Of a stretch of 64,000 bases of DNA, positions 40,649-49,062 are shown piece by piece. The DNA is taken from positions 1-64,000 of the forward strand of contig CAMYMG010000010.1 of the NCBI GenBank assembly GCA_947259295.1, written 5' to 3'. The notes under the pieces were generated by a model. The model had not been told where the DNA came from, ran no database searches, and was given only the letters and a program-made list of their open reading frames with translations. Source of the stretch: an uncultured Rhizobiaceae bacterium. Lineage in GTDB: Bacteria; Pseudomonadota; Alphaproteobacteria; Rhizobiales; Rhizobiaceae. A program made the position numbers and the translations under genes. Numbering within the stretch: the stretch's first letter is position 1; every line of letters starts with the position of its first letter.

Positions 40649-41443
40649 CTAGCCGTCGATTGCCGCTGCCATGCGGGCGATCGCCTGCTGATAGACGCCT
40701 GCGGAGTTCCATCCGGCGATCGCGCCCATGTTGCCCTCGTAGCCGACGCCCGGCCGCCAGCCATGCGCCCTGAGGAAATTCGCGGTGGAGGCCAGCGCCG
40801 TTGCCTTGTCGCGCAGGTTCATGTTGCCGACGCCATAGCTCAGGACATTGCCGGGCAGGAACTGCGTATGGCCGATCTCGCCATGCGCGGCGCCCACAGA
40901 CTTGGCGCTGAGAGCGCCGCGATCGACCAGCTTCAACGCGGCAATCGCGTGCGGCTCGAAGAATGCCGGACGCCGGCAGTCATAGGCCAGGGTCACGATC
41001 GCCGAGACGGTATTCTGCTTGCCCATGAACGAGCCGAAGCCGGTCTCCATGCCCCAGATGGCGAGGATCACGCCGGGCGGCACGCCGTAGGTGCGCTCGA
41101 TCTTGTCGAACAATGCCGCGTTCGACTGCTTAAGCTTGCGGCCCTTTGAGATGATGGTGCTCGCGCCGCGGCGCTGCATGAAGGATTCCACCGACCCGCT
41201 GAACGCCTTGTGGATGCCGCGGTCGACCTTGATCGTGGCGGTCGCGTAGGACGCACCGGCAAGCGCCGAAAGGCCCTTCTTCTTGACGCCGGACGCCTTC
41301 GCAACATTGGCGAACTCGGCCTTCCACTCCTCGAAGCCCGCCGCGGTGTTGCCGCACGAGGCTGCCTGGACGGCGCCCGTCAGCAGGCCCAACATGGCCG
41401 CGCCCACAATCGCGATCTTCTTTCCTTTGGCAATGAATGCCAT
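40649..41443 (-). CDS. Lytic murein transglycosylase (MltB/SLT_2 family)
   Basis: This 264-residue periplasmic enzyme cleaves the MurNAc-GlcNAc bond of peptidoglycan non-hydrolytically, forming anhydro-MurNAc ends. A signal peptide ends near residue 27 (AVQA). The catalytic acid is Glu133 in IWGMETGFGSFMG, and the MltB-type motifs GEIGHTQFLPGNVLSYG and FLRAHGWRPG follow. There is no C-terminal peptidoglycan-binding domain, so it is a short form. The start was chosen for AGGAGAAAAGC upstream. Confidence 0.93.
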   Translation of the reverse strand: MAFIAKGKKIAIVGAAMLGLLTGAVQAASCGNTAAGFEEWKAEFANVAKASGVKKKGLSALAGASYATATIKVDRGIHKAFSGSVESFMQRRGASTIISKGRKLKQSNAALFDKIERTYGVPPGVILAIWGMETGFGSFMGKQNTVSAIVTLAYDCRRPAFFEPHAIAALKLVDRGALSAKSVGAAHGEIGHTQFLPGNVLSYGVGNMNLRDKATALASTANFLRAHGWRPGVGYEGNMGAIAGWNSAGVYQQAIARMAAAIDG

Positions 41444-41745
41444 GCTTTTCTCCTGAGTTGCCTGAACCATCTTTTCCCTCCCGGGATGCTCGCCAGCAAA
41501 GGTGTGCATGATACGGTAGGATAGAAAGCGAACAACCGTGAACCATGCTGCGATGCCCAAAAAGCCGCGGCCGATCAAGCTTTTGTTGCGAGAAGTCGCC
41601 AATAATGCGGCACTGTGGGCGTTGTTGTGGTCGGCAGGACACTTTTTGCGGCGCTGCTCCCGGGCCGATCACCGGGCCCGCTTGCCCACGGAACCCTTGA
41701 CCCAGCTTCCCGTTGCTGCGTGTCGCACAATGACCGGACACCGCC
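41444..41745. other. Divergent intergenic region, transglycosylase / zinc peptidase
   Basis: This 302-nt gap between divergent genes shows no supported gene, repeat or clear operator. The AT-richer centre (about 41500-41600) probably holds the two promoters. Confidence 0.45.
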
Positions 41746-42795
41746 ATGAAGCTTTTCTCCTGCCCCAACTGCAATGCCCGCCTCTATTTCGAGAATGCGC
41801 AGTGTCTCAACTGCGGCAAGCTCGTCATCTTCGACCCCGACGCCAGTACATTCGTCCTCTCGGACGCCGGACACCCCGCCTGCGCCAACGCGACCGAGTG
41901 CGCCTGCAACTGGACGGCCGAGCCGAACGGCCGCTTCTGCCATGCCTGCGCACTCAACAAGACCATTCCCGACCTGAATGTCGACGGCAACCGCGACCGC
42001 TGGATCAGGGTCGAGGCCGCCAAGCGGCGCGCCGTCTATTCGCTGCTCTCGTTCGGCCTGCCGGTCGGACCAAAGGCCGAGCCGGATGATGAGATCGGCC
42101 TGGCCTTCGACTTCCTCGCCGATCCGATCGACGGGAACGAACCCAGCGGCAAGCATGTCCTGACCGGCCACGACAGCGGCCTGATCACGCTCAACGTTGC
42201 CGAAGCCGATTCCGCCAGGCGGGAGGAGTTGCGGACCGAGATGGGGGAGAACTACCGCACCCTGCTCGGCCACTTCCGACACGAACTCGGCCACTATTAC
42301 TGGGACCGCCTGGTTCGCGACGATGCCTCTTGGCTGCAGCGCTTCCGCGACATCTTCGGCGACGAGACGATCAGCTATGAGGACGCCTTGAAGCGGCATT
42401 ACCAGAACGGCGCGCCGCCGGACTGGGAAACCCGCCACATCTCCGCCTATGCGGCCAGCCACCCCTGGGAGGACTGGGCGGAAACTTTCGCGCACTACCT
42501 CCACATCACCGACACGCTGGAGATGGTGCGGGCGCTCAACATTCCGCTCGACCAGTTGAACACCGTCGGACTGCCGGCCGGCCAGGCGCCGCAGCCCGGC
42601 AACGAGCCTCGCCCCGGACCGGACGCCCAGTTCGACCGCATGCTGGCGCGCTGGCTGGTCCTTTCGGAAGCATCGAACTCGCTCAACCGCTGCATGGGGC
42701 TTCCCGACCTCTATCCCTTCGTCATCTCGCCCGTCACAGCACAGAAACTCTCCTTCACCCACGACCTGCTGGGTGGCCAGGCTGCAACGCGCTGA
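41746..42795 (+). CDS. Zinc-ribbon putative zinc-binding metallopeptidase (Peptidase_Mx)
   Basis: This 349-residue protein has an N-terminal zinc ribbon with CPNC (6-9) and CLNC (20-23), then a second cysteine cluster (CAC at 52-54, CHAC at 65-68). A predicted metallopeptidase domain follows, with HELGH at 179-183 and the downstream WEDWAETFAHY, which supplies a third metal ligand. This matches the DUF2248/zinc_ribbon_6-Peptidase_Mx family, whose substrate is unknown. No signal peptide is seen, so it is probably cytoplasmic. The ATG lies in TGACCGGACACCGCC, a weak binding site. Confidence 0.85.
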   Translation: MKLFSCPNCNARLYFENAQCLNCGKLVIFDPDASTFVLSDAGHPACANATECACNWTAEPNGRFCHACALNKTIPDLNVDGNRDRWIRVEAAKRRAVYSLLSFGLPVGPKAEPDDEIGLAFDFLADPIDGNEPSGKHVLTGHDSGLITLNVAEADSARREELRTEMGENYRTLLGHFRHELGHYYWDRLVRDDASWLQRFRDIFGDETISYEDALKRHYQNGAPPDWETRHISAYAASHPWEDWAETFAHYLHITDTLEMVRALNIPLDQLNTVGLPAGQAPQPGNEPRPGPDAQFDRMLARWLVLSEASNSLNRCMGLPDLYPFVISPVTAQKLSFTHDLLGGQAATR

Positions 42796-42885
42796 AACAA
42801 ATCGTCAGGGCGCAACGCGAGCCCGCCGGAACGCAATGCGGTCGGCGCCGTTCTTGAGGCCGAGGGACAACAAGGAGTTATCGAC

Positions 42886-43560
42886 ATGAACAAGAAACTG
42901 CTCGTCTCGACGGCGGCAGGCCTGTTGGCATTTTCGGGCGCCGCCTTTGCCCAGGTCGCCGTTTCGGCCACCACGGATCTGAACGTGCGCGCGGGTCCAG
43001 GCCCTCAGCATCAGGTCGTCGGCATGATCGGCGCCGGCCAGTCGGCCAACCTCAACGGCTGTCTCGATAGCAGCAAGTGGTGCACCGTTGCCTATGAGGG
43101 CGGCGAAGGCTGGGTCTATTCGGACTACCTCACCGGCGATTTCGGCGGCAATCAGGTCGTGCTGACCGAGCGTCCGGCCGATTCCGGCGTTGCCGTGGTC
43201 ACCCCGCCCGACGACGTTGATGGCGGTGCCACGGGCGCTGTAACCGGCGGCGTCACCGGTGCCGTGGCCGGCGCCCTGATCGGCGGTCCGGTCGGCGCGG
43301 TTGTCGGCGGCGGTGCCGGCGTCATTGCCGGCGGTGCAGCCGGCACGATCATCGACCCGCCGGAGCAGGTTCGCACCTATGTTTCGTCCAACGAGGGCCA
43401 GCCCGTCTATCTGGACGGCGAAGTCGTCGTCGGCGCCGGACTTCCCGAAACGGTCGAACTGCGTCCGATTCCCGACTACGAGTACCAGTATGTCTATGTG
43501 AACGGCCAGCCTGTCCTGGTCGAGCCGTCTTCGCGCAAGATCGTCTACGTCATGCGCTAG
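42886..43560 (+). CDS. Periplasmic SH3-domain protein with glycine zipper and DUF1236-like tail
   Basis: This 224-residue protein has a signal peptide (1-22, AFA-Q). A bacterial SH3 domain follows at about 26-83 (TTDLNVRAGPGPQHQVVG, CTVAYEGGEGWVYSDYL). A glycine-rich zipper region spans about 113-156 (TGAVTGGVTGAVAGALIGGP), and a DUF1236-like segment covers the C-terminus (PVYLDGEVVVGAGLPETVELRPIPD). SH3b proteins bind peptidoglycan or act as envelope stress factors. The start follows AACAAGGAGTTATCGAC. It has its own terminator. Confidence 0.85.
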   Translation: MNKKLLVSTAAGLLAFSGAAFAQVAVSATTDLNVRAGPGPQHQVVGMIGAGQSANLNGCLDSSKWCTVAYEGGEGWVYSDYLTGDFGGNQVVLTERPADSGVAVVTPPDDVDGGATGAVTGGVTGAVAGALIGGPVGAVVGGGAGVIAGGAAGTIIDPPEQVRTYVSSNEGQPVYLDGEVVVGAGLPETVELRPIPDYEYQYVYVNGQPVLVEPSSRKIVYVMR

Positions 43561-43567
43561 ACCGATT

Positions 43568-43597
43568 GAAGCCGCCGGTTCGCCGGCGGCTTCTTTC
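43568..43597 (+). terminator. Intrinsic terminator after the SH3 protein gene
   Basis: An 11-bp perfect stem (43568-43578 with 43583-43593) closes a stable TTCG tetraloop and is followed by a T-rich tail. Confidence 0.85.
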
Positions 43598-43690
43598 ATC
43601 TTCCCGAAACGATATTGCATCCGGGCCCTTGACGCGGCGCCCTCGGACAAAGCCTATCCGGGGCGACATGTTTGGGACAAGGGGATCGGC

Positions 43691-44656
43691 ATGAGCAGCC
43701 CGGCATTCGAACGCTTTCGGCAGACGTCCGGTCGCCACGGCCTGCCGCTCCTGTTTGCCGGTACCCTGATCATCGGTGCGTGCTGGTTGGCGGTGACCGC
43801 CGGCGTCATCGTCGCGGGCGTCTATCTTTACACCGTGGTTGGCCCCTGGTTCGGCCCCGAACAGCTCAGTTTCGACCAGGGTGGTCTGGTGATGCGGTTC
43901 CTTGCCTCGCCCGCCGGGGTCATCGCCACGCTCCTCACCTTCGCCGGCATCTGGGTTGGCGTCTGGATCGCCATGAAGGCGCTGCATCGCGAGCCGGTCA
44001 GCCGGCTCTACGGCGCCAGCAGCCGGATCTCCCGCTCCGGATTCATCAAGGGCCTCGTTGCGGTTCTCCTGACGTCGGTATTGACGGAAGTCGGCTTCTA
44101 CATCCTGGCGCCGGAGATCAACCGCGGCCCGGTCAGCCTGTCGCTCTGGGCGCTCGTCTTCATCCCGGTCGTCCTGCTTGCCTTTGTCCAGACATCGGCC
44201 GAGGAGATCCTCTTTCGCGGCTATCTGCTGCGTGGGCTGGCCGCGCGCTTTCGCAGCCCCCTTGTCTGGGCTGTCATTCCGGCACTGCTCTTCACCGCGC
44301 TCCACTGGAATGCCGGGTCGAGGCCTGCCATGAACATCGGCGTGCTGGTATCGATCGGCGGCTTCGCCGCGCTGCTCGTCGCCCTCGTCTATGCCACCGG
44401 CAATCTCGGCGCCTCGATGGGCGCGCATCTCGGCAACAATCTGATCGGCTTCCTCTTCATCTCGCACGAGAACACGCTGAGCCCCTTCGCGCTCTACCGC
44501 GGCGCGACGCTTGCGGGCCTCCCCTGGACGCCCGGCCAGGCCGTCGCCATCGTCGGCATGAGCATCGCCTCCATTCTGATCACGCTCGTCTTGCTGCTGC
44601 ACCCCCGCTCGCCGCTCAGGGTCGAGGCCGACACCGGTACCCCGCCGCAACCTTGA
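43691..44656 (+). CDS. CPBP family intramembrane glutamic endopeptidase
   Basis: This 321-residue membrane protein has about eight helices and the CPBP (CAAX-like, Abi) protease motifs. Motif 1 is TSAEEILFRGYLLRG with Glu171, Glu172 and Arg176; motif 2 is FTALHWN with His205; motif 3 is GAHLGNN. These residues make the intramembrane glutamate protease site. Bacterial members process CAAX-like or bacteriocin-related substrates or have unknown roles. No RiPP genes are adjacent here. The start ATG follows GGGGATCGGC. Confidence 0.88.
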   Translation: MSSPAFERFRQTSGRHGLPLLFAGTLIIGACWLAVTAGVIVAGVYLYTVVGPWFGPEQLSFDQGGLVMRFLASPAGVIATLLTFAGIWVGVWIAMKALHREPVSRLYGASSRISRSGFIKGLVAVLLTSVLTEVGFYILAPEINRGPVSLSLWALVFIPVVLLAFVQTSAEEILFRGYLLRGLAARFRSPLVWAVIPALLFTALHWNAGSRPAMNIGVLVSIGGFAALLVALVYATGNLGASMGAHLGNNLIGFLFISHENTLSPFALYRGATLAGLPWTPGQAVAIVGMSIASILITLVLLLHPRSPLRVEADTGTPPQP

Positions 44657-44778
44657 CTCTTGCGGCGATTTCCTGTCTACAGCCGCCAATTCCGCGACGA
44701 GTAGGATACTCCGAGCAGCCGACCGGGACGCCGACGCACTTTCGAGAGCCGAGGCCGTAAACAGATCCCGGAGGCCAA

Positions 44779-44813
44779 CACCCGGCAGCGCTGAGCGCCC
44801 CCGGGTGCTTTTT
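44779..44813 (+). terminator. Intrinsic terminator upstream of ffh
   Basis: CACCCGG (44779-44785) pairs with CCGGGTG (44801-44807), with an inner GCGCT/AGCGC helix and T5 at 44809-44813. It probably ends the CPBP transcript or a short RNA from the 245-nt gap. No 4.5S RNA features were found in this gap. Confidence 0.65.
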
Positions 44814-44900
44814 GGCTTTGGCTCATGCTTCGGGTTTCAACACAGGCGCGAAAGCACTACGTCTCGGTCATCATCCTGATGAACGGGAAAAGGGCAGCTG

Positions 44901-46484
44901 ATGTTTGAATCTCTTCAGGAGCGTCTTGGCTCCATCCTGAACGGACTGACCGGCCGCGGCGCGCTGTCGGACGCCGACGTCTCGGCGGCGCTGCGCGAGG
45001 TTCGCCGAGCCCTGCTCGAGGCCGACGTGGCACTCGAGGTCGTCCGCTCCTTCACCGACAAGGTCCGTGCCAAGGCCGTCGGTGCCGAAGTCCTGAAGTC
45101 GATCAAGCCCGGCCAGATGGTCGTCAAGATCGTCCATGACGAATTGGTCGACATGCTGGGCAGCGAAGGCGTCGCCATCGACCTCAATGCGCCGGCCCCG
45201 GTCGTCATCATGATGGTCGGCCTGCAGGGCTCCGGCAAGACGACGACCACGGGCAAGATCGCCAGGCGCCTCACCGACCGTCAGAACAAGAAGGTTCTGA
45301 TGGCATCGCTCGATACGCGCCGACCGGCGGCGCAGGAACAGCTGCGCCAAATCGGCGAGCAGGTCAGCGTCGCGACGCTGCCGATCATCGCCGGCCAGAC
45401 GCCGGTCGACATCGCCCGCCGCGCCGTCCAGGCGGCCAGGCTCGGCGGCCACGATGTCGTCATCCTCGACACCGCGGGCCGCACCCATATCGACGAGCCG
45501 CTGATGGCCGAGATGGCCGAGATCAGGAAGGTCTCGAACCCGCACGAAATCCTGCTTGTCGCCGACAGCCTCACCGGCCAGGACGCCGTCAATCTCGCCA
45601 CCAGCTTCGATCAGCGCGTCGGCATCACCGGCCTCGTCCTCACCCGCATGGATGGCGATGGCCGCGGCGGTGCGGCACTTTCCATGCGCGCCGTCACCGG
45701 CAAGCCGATCAAGCTGATCGGCACCGGCGAGAAGATGGACGCGCTGGAGGAGTTTCACCCCAAGCGCATCGCCGACCGCATCCTCGGCATGGGCGACATC
45801 GTCTCGCTGGTCGAGAAGGCCGCCGAGAACATCGACGCGGAACAGGCCGCGGCGATGGCCAAGAAGATGCAGTCGGGCAAGTTCGACCTGAACGACCTGG
45901 CCGCACAGATCGGCCAGATGTCGAAGATCGGCGGCATGGGGGGCATCATGGGCATGATGCCCGGCATGGGCAAGATGAAGGACCAGATGGCCGCCGCCGG
46001 TCTCGATGACAAGATGTTCGGCCGCCAGCTCGCCATCATCTCGTCGATGACCAAGGCCGAGCGCGCCAATCCCGACCTGCTCAAGCACAGCCGCAAGAAG
46101 CGCATCGCCGCCGGCTCCGGCACCAATGCGGCCGAGATCAACAAGCTTCTGAAGATGCACCGGCAGATGGCCGACATGATGAAGGCGATGGGCGGCAAGG
46201 GACGCGGCGGCGGCATGATGCGCGGCATGATGGGCGGTCTTGCCTCGAAGATGGGCCTTGGCGGCATGCCCGGCATGGGCGGAGGAATGCCCGACCTTTC
46301 GAACCTCGATCCGAAGCAGCTCGAAGCCTTGCAGAAGCAGGCAGGCGCAGCCGGGTTTGGTCAGGGCATGAAGGGTCTTCCGGGCCTTGGCGGCGGCGGC
46401 ATGCCCGGCCTTCCCGGCGGCATGAAGCTGCCCGGCCTTGGCGGGCCCGGCGGTCTGCCGGGCCTCGGCGGCAAGAAGAAGTGA
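44901..46484 (+). CDS. ffh: Signal recognition particle protein Ffh
   Basis: Ffh (527 aa) binds 4.5S RNA and signal sequences, and hands ribosomes to FtsY through its GTPase NG domain. The P-loop GLQGSGKT is at 107-114; DTAGR and TRMDGDGRGG are the other GTPase motifs. The methionine-rich M domain covers about 325-440. The C-terminus is an extra Gly/Met/Pro-rich tail (about 430-520), longer than in E. coli but common in Rhizobiales. The chorismate mutase gene begins 8 nt after the stop. Confidence 0.96.
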   Translation: MFESLQERLGSILNGLTGRGALSDADVSAALREVRRALLEADVALEVVRSFTDKVRAKAVGAEVLKSIKPGQMVVKIVHDELVDMLGSEGVAIDLNAPAPVVIMMVGLQGSGKTTTTGKIARRLTDRQNKKVLMASLDTRRPAAQEQLRQIGEQVSVATLPIIAGQTPVDIARRAVQAARLGGHDVVILDTAGRTHIDEPLMAEMAEIRKVSNPHEILLVADSLTGQDAVNLATSFDQRVGITGLVLTRMDGDGRGGAALSMRAVTGKPIKLIGTGEKMDALEEFHPKRIADRILGMGDIVSLVEKAAENIDAEQAAAMAKKMQSGKFDLNDLAAQIGQMSKIGGMGGIMGMMPGMGKMKDQMAAAGLDDKMFGRQLAIISSMTKAERANPDLLKHSRKKRIAAGSGTNAAEINKLLKMHRQMADMMKAMGGKGRGGGMMRGMMGGLASKMGLGGMPGMGGGMPDLSNLDPKQLEALQKQAGAAGFGQGMKGLPGLGGGGMPGLPGGMKLPGLGGPGGLPGLGGKKK

Positions 46485-46491
46485 GGGGGAG

Positions 46492-46818
46492 ATGACAGAC
46501 ACGGCGGATATCTCACCGGTACGGGCGATGCTCGCCGACTACCGTGCCTCGATCGACAACATCGACGCGGCACTCATCCACATGCTGGCCGAGCGCTTCC
46601 GCTGCACCAAGGCGGTCGGTGTCCTCAAGGCCGAGCATGGCCTGCCGCCCGCCGATCCGGCGCGCGAGCAGCAGCAGATCGCGCGGCTGCGCCAACTGGC
46701 GGACGACGCGCATCTGGATCCCGATTTTGCCGAGAAGTTCCTCAACTTCGTCGTCAAGGAAGTGATCCGCCACCACGAACAGATCGCCGCTGAAAACGGC
46801 GTGACGAAAACCGGCTGA
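46492..46818 (+). CDS. Chorismate mutase, AroQ type
   Basis: This 108-residue all-helical enzyme converts chorismate to prephenate on the way to phenylalanine and tyrosine. AroQ landmarks include YRASIDNIDAALIHMLAERF with the Arg and Asp contacts, VGVLKAEHGLPPADPAREQQQ, and the C-terminal helix. The ATG follows GAGGGGGAG, directly after ffh. ffh-chorismate mutase-rpsP linkage is a Rhizobiales hallmark. It is a single-domain enzyme, with no prephenate dehydratase part. Confidence 0.92.
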   Translation: MTDTADISPVRAMLADYRASIDNIDAALIHMLAERFRCTKAVGVLKAEHGLPPADPAREQQQIARLRQLADDAHLDPDFAEKFLNFVVKEVIRHHEQIAAENGVTKTG

Positions 46819-46866
46819 ACCCAGCCAGCAACCCGAACATCGAACACAGACTTTCAGGAGAAAACA

Positions 46867-47286
46867 ATGTCGTTGAAAATTCGTCTGGCCCGTGCGGGCT
46901 CCAAGAAGCGTCCTTACTACCATGTCGTCGTCGCCGACGTGCGTTCGCCGCGCGACGGCCGTTTCATCGAGCAGGTCGGCTCGTGGAACCCGCTGCTCCC
47001 CAAGGACGGCGAGCGCGTGAAGATCGACGCCGACCGCGTCAAGCATTGGATGGATCACGGCGCCCTGCCGACCGATCGCGTCGCCCGTTTCCTCGACGAG
47101 GCAGGCATCACCAAGCGCCCGGCCCGCAACAATCCGACCAAGGCACTGCCGGGCCGCAAGGCGACTGAACGCGCCGCTGCACTGAAGAAGGCGCAGGAAG
47201 ATGCCGCTGCCGCGATCGCGGCGGCAACCGCCGAGCCGGCCGCCGCCGAAGAGGCGCCAGCAGAGGAAACGGCGACCGCCGAGTAA
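46867..47286 (+). CDS. rpsP: 30S ribosomal protein S16
   Basis: S16 (139 aa) binds 16S rRNA early in 30S assembly. The core (about 1-85) has the family start [24 protein letters not shown] and [18 protein letters not shown] Lys/Ala/Glu-rich extension (about 90-139) is typical of alphaproteobacteria. AGGAGAAAACA is the ribosome binding site. Normally rimM, trmD and rplS follow; here a strong terminator follows, and the next genes are in the opposite direction. Confidence 0.96.
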   Translation: MSLKIRLARAGSKKRPYYHVVVADVRSPRDGRFIEQVGSWNPLLPKDGERVKIDADRVKHWMDHGALPTDRVARFLDEAGITKRPARNNPTKALPGRKATERAAALKKAQEDAAAAIAAATAEPAAAEEAPAEETATAE

Positions 47287-47305
47287 TCACGGCAGACGAT
47301 ATTAT

Positions 47306-47345
47306 CGAAAGCGGCGGGCGAGCGATCGTCCGCCGCTTTCGTTTG
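47306..47345 (+). terminator. Intrinsic terminator after rpsP
   Basis: CGAAAGCGGCGG (47306-47317) pairs with CCGCCGCTTTCG (47330-47341); four further pairs close a GCGA tetraloop, giving a 16-bp stem. A TTTG tail follows. Confidence 0.85.
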
Positions 47346-47366
47346 TGTACCGCTGAGCCTTGAACC

Positions 47367-48341
47367 TCAGGCCGGGAAGCGACGCCGGTAGTGCTCGAGC
47401 ACTTCTGGATTGCAGAAATTGACCGGCAGCTCGCCGGCCAGGATACGCACCGTCTCTTCGGCAGCGCCGACTCCCATGCGCATCATGCTTTCCTCCGTGA
47501 TGCCCGCCATGTGCGGCGTGACGATCACGTTGTCGAAGCTGAGATAGGGATGCTCCGGCGGCAACGGCTGCGTCGCAAAGACGTCGAGCGCCGCACCGCC
47601 GATGCGGCCGTCGCCCAGGGCGGCAATCAGCGCCTCGTCATCGATGATGGGTCCGCGCGCGACATTGACCAGAACCGCCGTCGGCTTCATCAGGCGGATT
47701 CGCGCGGCGTTGATCATGCCACGGGTTTCCGGCGTCAGCGGGCAGCAGATGACGACGATGTCGCTGTCCGCCATCAGCACGTCCAGCTCGGCATAGCGCA
47801 CGCCTTCAGGAAGCCCCTCGGCGCGACGGCTGGTGGCGATTATGTCGAGCCCGAAGCCGTGACGCCCTATCGCCGCGACGTTGCGGCCGATATTGCCCAT
47901 GCCGATGATGCCGATCGTCTTGCCGCCGAGTTCATTGCCGTGAACGGTATGCTCGCGTCCGGCAAGCCAGCCTTTCTGGCGCAGATCCTTATCGATGATC
48001 CGGAAGCGGCGCAGCAGCCCCATGGCGACGAAGAAGACGTGCTCGGCGACGGTTCGGGCATTGACGCCGGGGACGTTGGCGACCAGCACGCCGGCCCTGG
48101 CGGCAGCTTCCATCGGGATCATGTCCAGGCCCGCCCCGTGGCGGACGGCAGCGCGAAGCTTTTTGGCGCCCTCGAAAAGCGCCGGCGGCAATGGCACGCG
48201 CACGATCACCACGTCGGCATCGCGCGCCTCCTTGATCAGCGTCGCGTCGTCGAGTGCCGAGGCAACGACCAGCTCGCCCTGCTTTTCGAGGATGGCCGTG
48301 GCGCGCGGGTGCAGCCTGTGCGTCGAGAGGATCACCGGCAC
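47367..48341 (-). CDS. NAD(P)-dependent D-2-hydroxyacid dehydrogenase
   Basis: This 324-residue enzyme belongs to the D-isomer-specific 2-hydroxyacid dehydrogenases, which reduce 2-oxo acids. The cofactor motif GMGNIG is at 147-152. Of the usual Arg-Glu-His triad, Arg229 (NVARGP) and His277 (TPHMAG) are present. By alignment with E. coli SerA from memory, the position of the catalytic Glu is Gln258 (DVFATQP). It is the last gene of the minus-strand catabolic operon, 4 nt after the regulator. An oxidation or reduction step of a sugar-acid product is inferred. Confidence 0.9.
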   Translation of the reverse strand: MPVILSTHRLHPRATAILEKQGELVVASALDDATLIKEARDADVVIVRVPLPPALFEGAKKLRAAVRHGAGLDMIPMEAAARAGVLVANVPGVNARTVAEHVFFVAMGLLRRFRIIDKDLRQKGWLAGREHTVHGNELGGKTIGIIGMGNIGRNVAAIGRHGFGLDIIATSRRAEGLPEGVRYAELDVLMADSDIVVICCPLTPETRGMINAARIRLMKPTAVLVNVARGPIIDDEALIAALGDGRIGGAALDVFATQPLPPEHPYLSFDNVIVTPHMAGITEESMMRMGVGAAEETVRILAGELPVNFCNPEVLEHYRRRFPA

Positions 48342-48345
48342 GCGT

Positions 48346-49059
48346 TCAGGCCTGTTCCAGGGTCTTGCCGGCGCCGCCGGTGCCGCCCTGCAGCAGGCCC
48401 TTCCAGTAGCTTTCGACGCCCTGCAGATGCGAACTCATCAGCGCCTGCGCCAGATTGCCGTCCCGCCTCACCAGCGCGTCGAATATCTGCAGATGCTCGC
48501 CATGCGACTTGCGGCTGCGCTCCGGGTCGGTGAAATAGATCGGCAGCCGCTGCTCGCCCATCACGTAATAGACGCTGCAGACCTTGTGGAAGACGCTGTT
48601 CTTGGTGGCGCGCACGATCTCGAGATGGAAATCGCGGTCTTCGCGCGCCAGCCCGACGCCTTCGGCCAGCCGCAGCTCGGACTCGTGCAATATCTCGCGC
48701 AGCCGGTCGAAATTCTCCTCGGTTGCGCGGCTGCAGGCGAGTTCCGCCGCCTTGATCTCATGGATCTTGCGCAGCTCGACCGTCTCGTAGATCTGGATTG
48801 GATCGAGCGGTACGCCGGCCTTTGCAAACAGCGCCATGGCCTCGACGCTCGCCTGCCGCGTTGTCAGATAGATTCCGGACTTCGCCCGGCGCTCGACGAT
48901 CTGCATCGCCTCGAGGATCGCCAGTGCCTCGCGTATCTGGCCGCGGCTGACCGAGAAATGCTCTGCCAGTTCCCGCTCCGAGGGCGTGCGGCCCGTGTCG
49001 CTGTGCGAGAAGGAGAAGAGATAGGCGGCCAGTTCCGCGAGCAGGTTTTTCTCTTTCAT
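48346..49059 (-). CDS. GntR family transcriptional regulator, FadR/FCD type
   Basis: This 237-residue regulator has a winged helix-turn-helix at about 5-70 (RTPSERELAEHFSVSRGQIREAL) and an all-helical FCD ligand domain at about 95-215, with the metal-binding His and Asp pattern (DRDFHLEIVRATKN, HGEHLQIFDALVRRD). FCD regulators usually bind organic acids or sugar acids and repress neighbouring catabolic genes. Two sites in the divergent region at 51276 and 51456 match the FadR-type consensus. It is encoded between the dehydrogenase and the enolase-superfamily genes. Confidence 0.92.
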   Translation of the reverse strand: MKEKNLLAELAAYLFSFSHSDTGRTPSERELAEHFSVSRGQIREALAILEAMQIVERRAKSGIYLTTRQASVEAMALFAKAGVPLDPIQIYETVELRKIHEIKAAELACSRATEENFDRLREILHESELRLAEGVGLAREDRDFHLEIVRATKNSVFHKVCSVYYVMGEQRLPIYFTDPERSRKSHGEHLQIFDALVRRDGNLAQALMSSHLQGVESYWKGLLQGGTGGAGKTLEQA

Positions 49060-49062
49060 CGG

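Noticed and set aside
44657-44900. Possible 4.5S RNA gene upstream of ffh
   Set aside because: The conserved GGAAGCAGCC-type tetraloop and domain IV sequence are absent; only a terminator-like hairpin is seen.
46200-46480. Gly/Met/Pro repeats at the 3' end of ffh
   Set aside because: In-frame low-complexity tail common to Rhizobiales Ffh, not a mobile or regulatory repeat.
44871-46502. Open frame antisense to ffh
   Set aside because: His/Ala/Leu-rich shadow of a gene whose plus-strand product is clearly Ffh.
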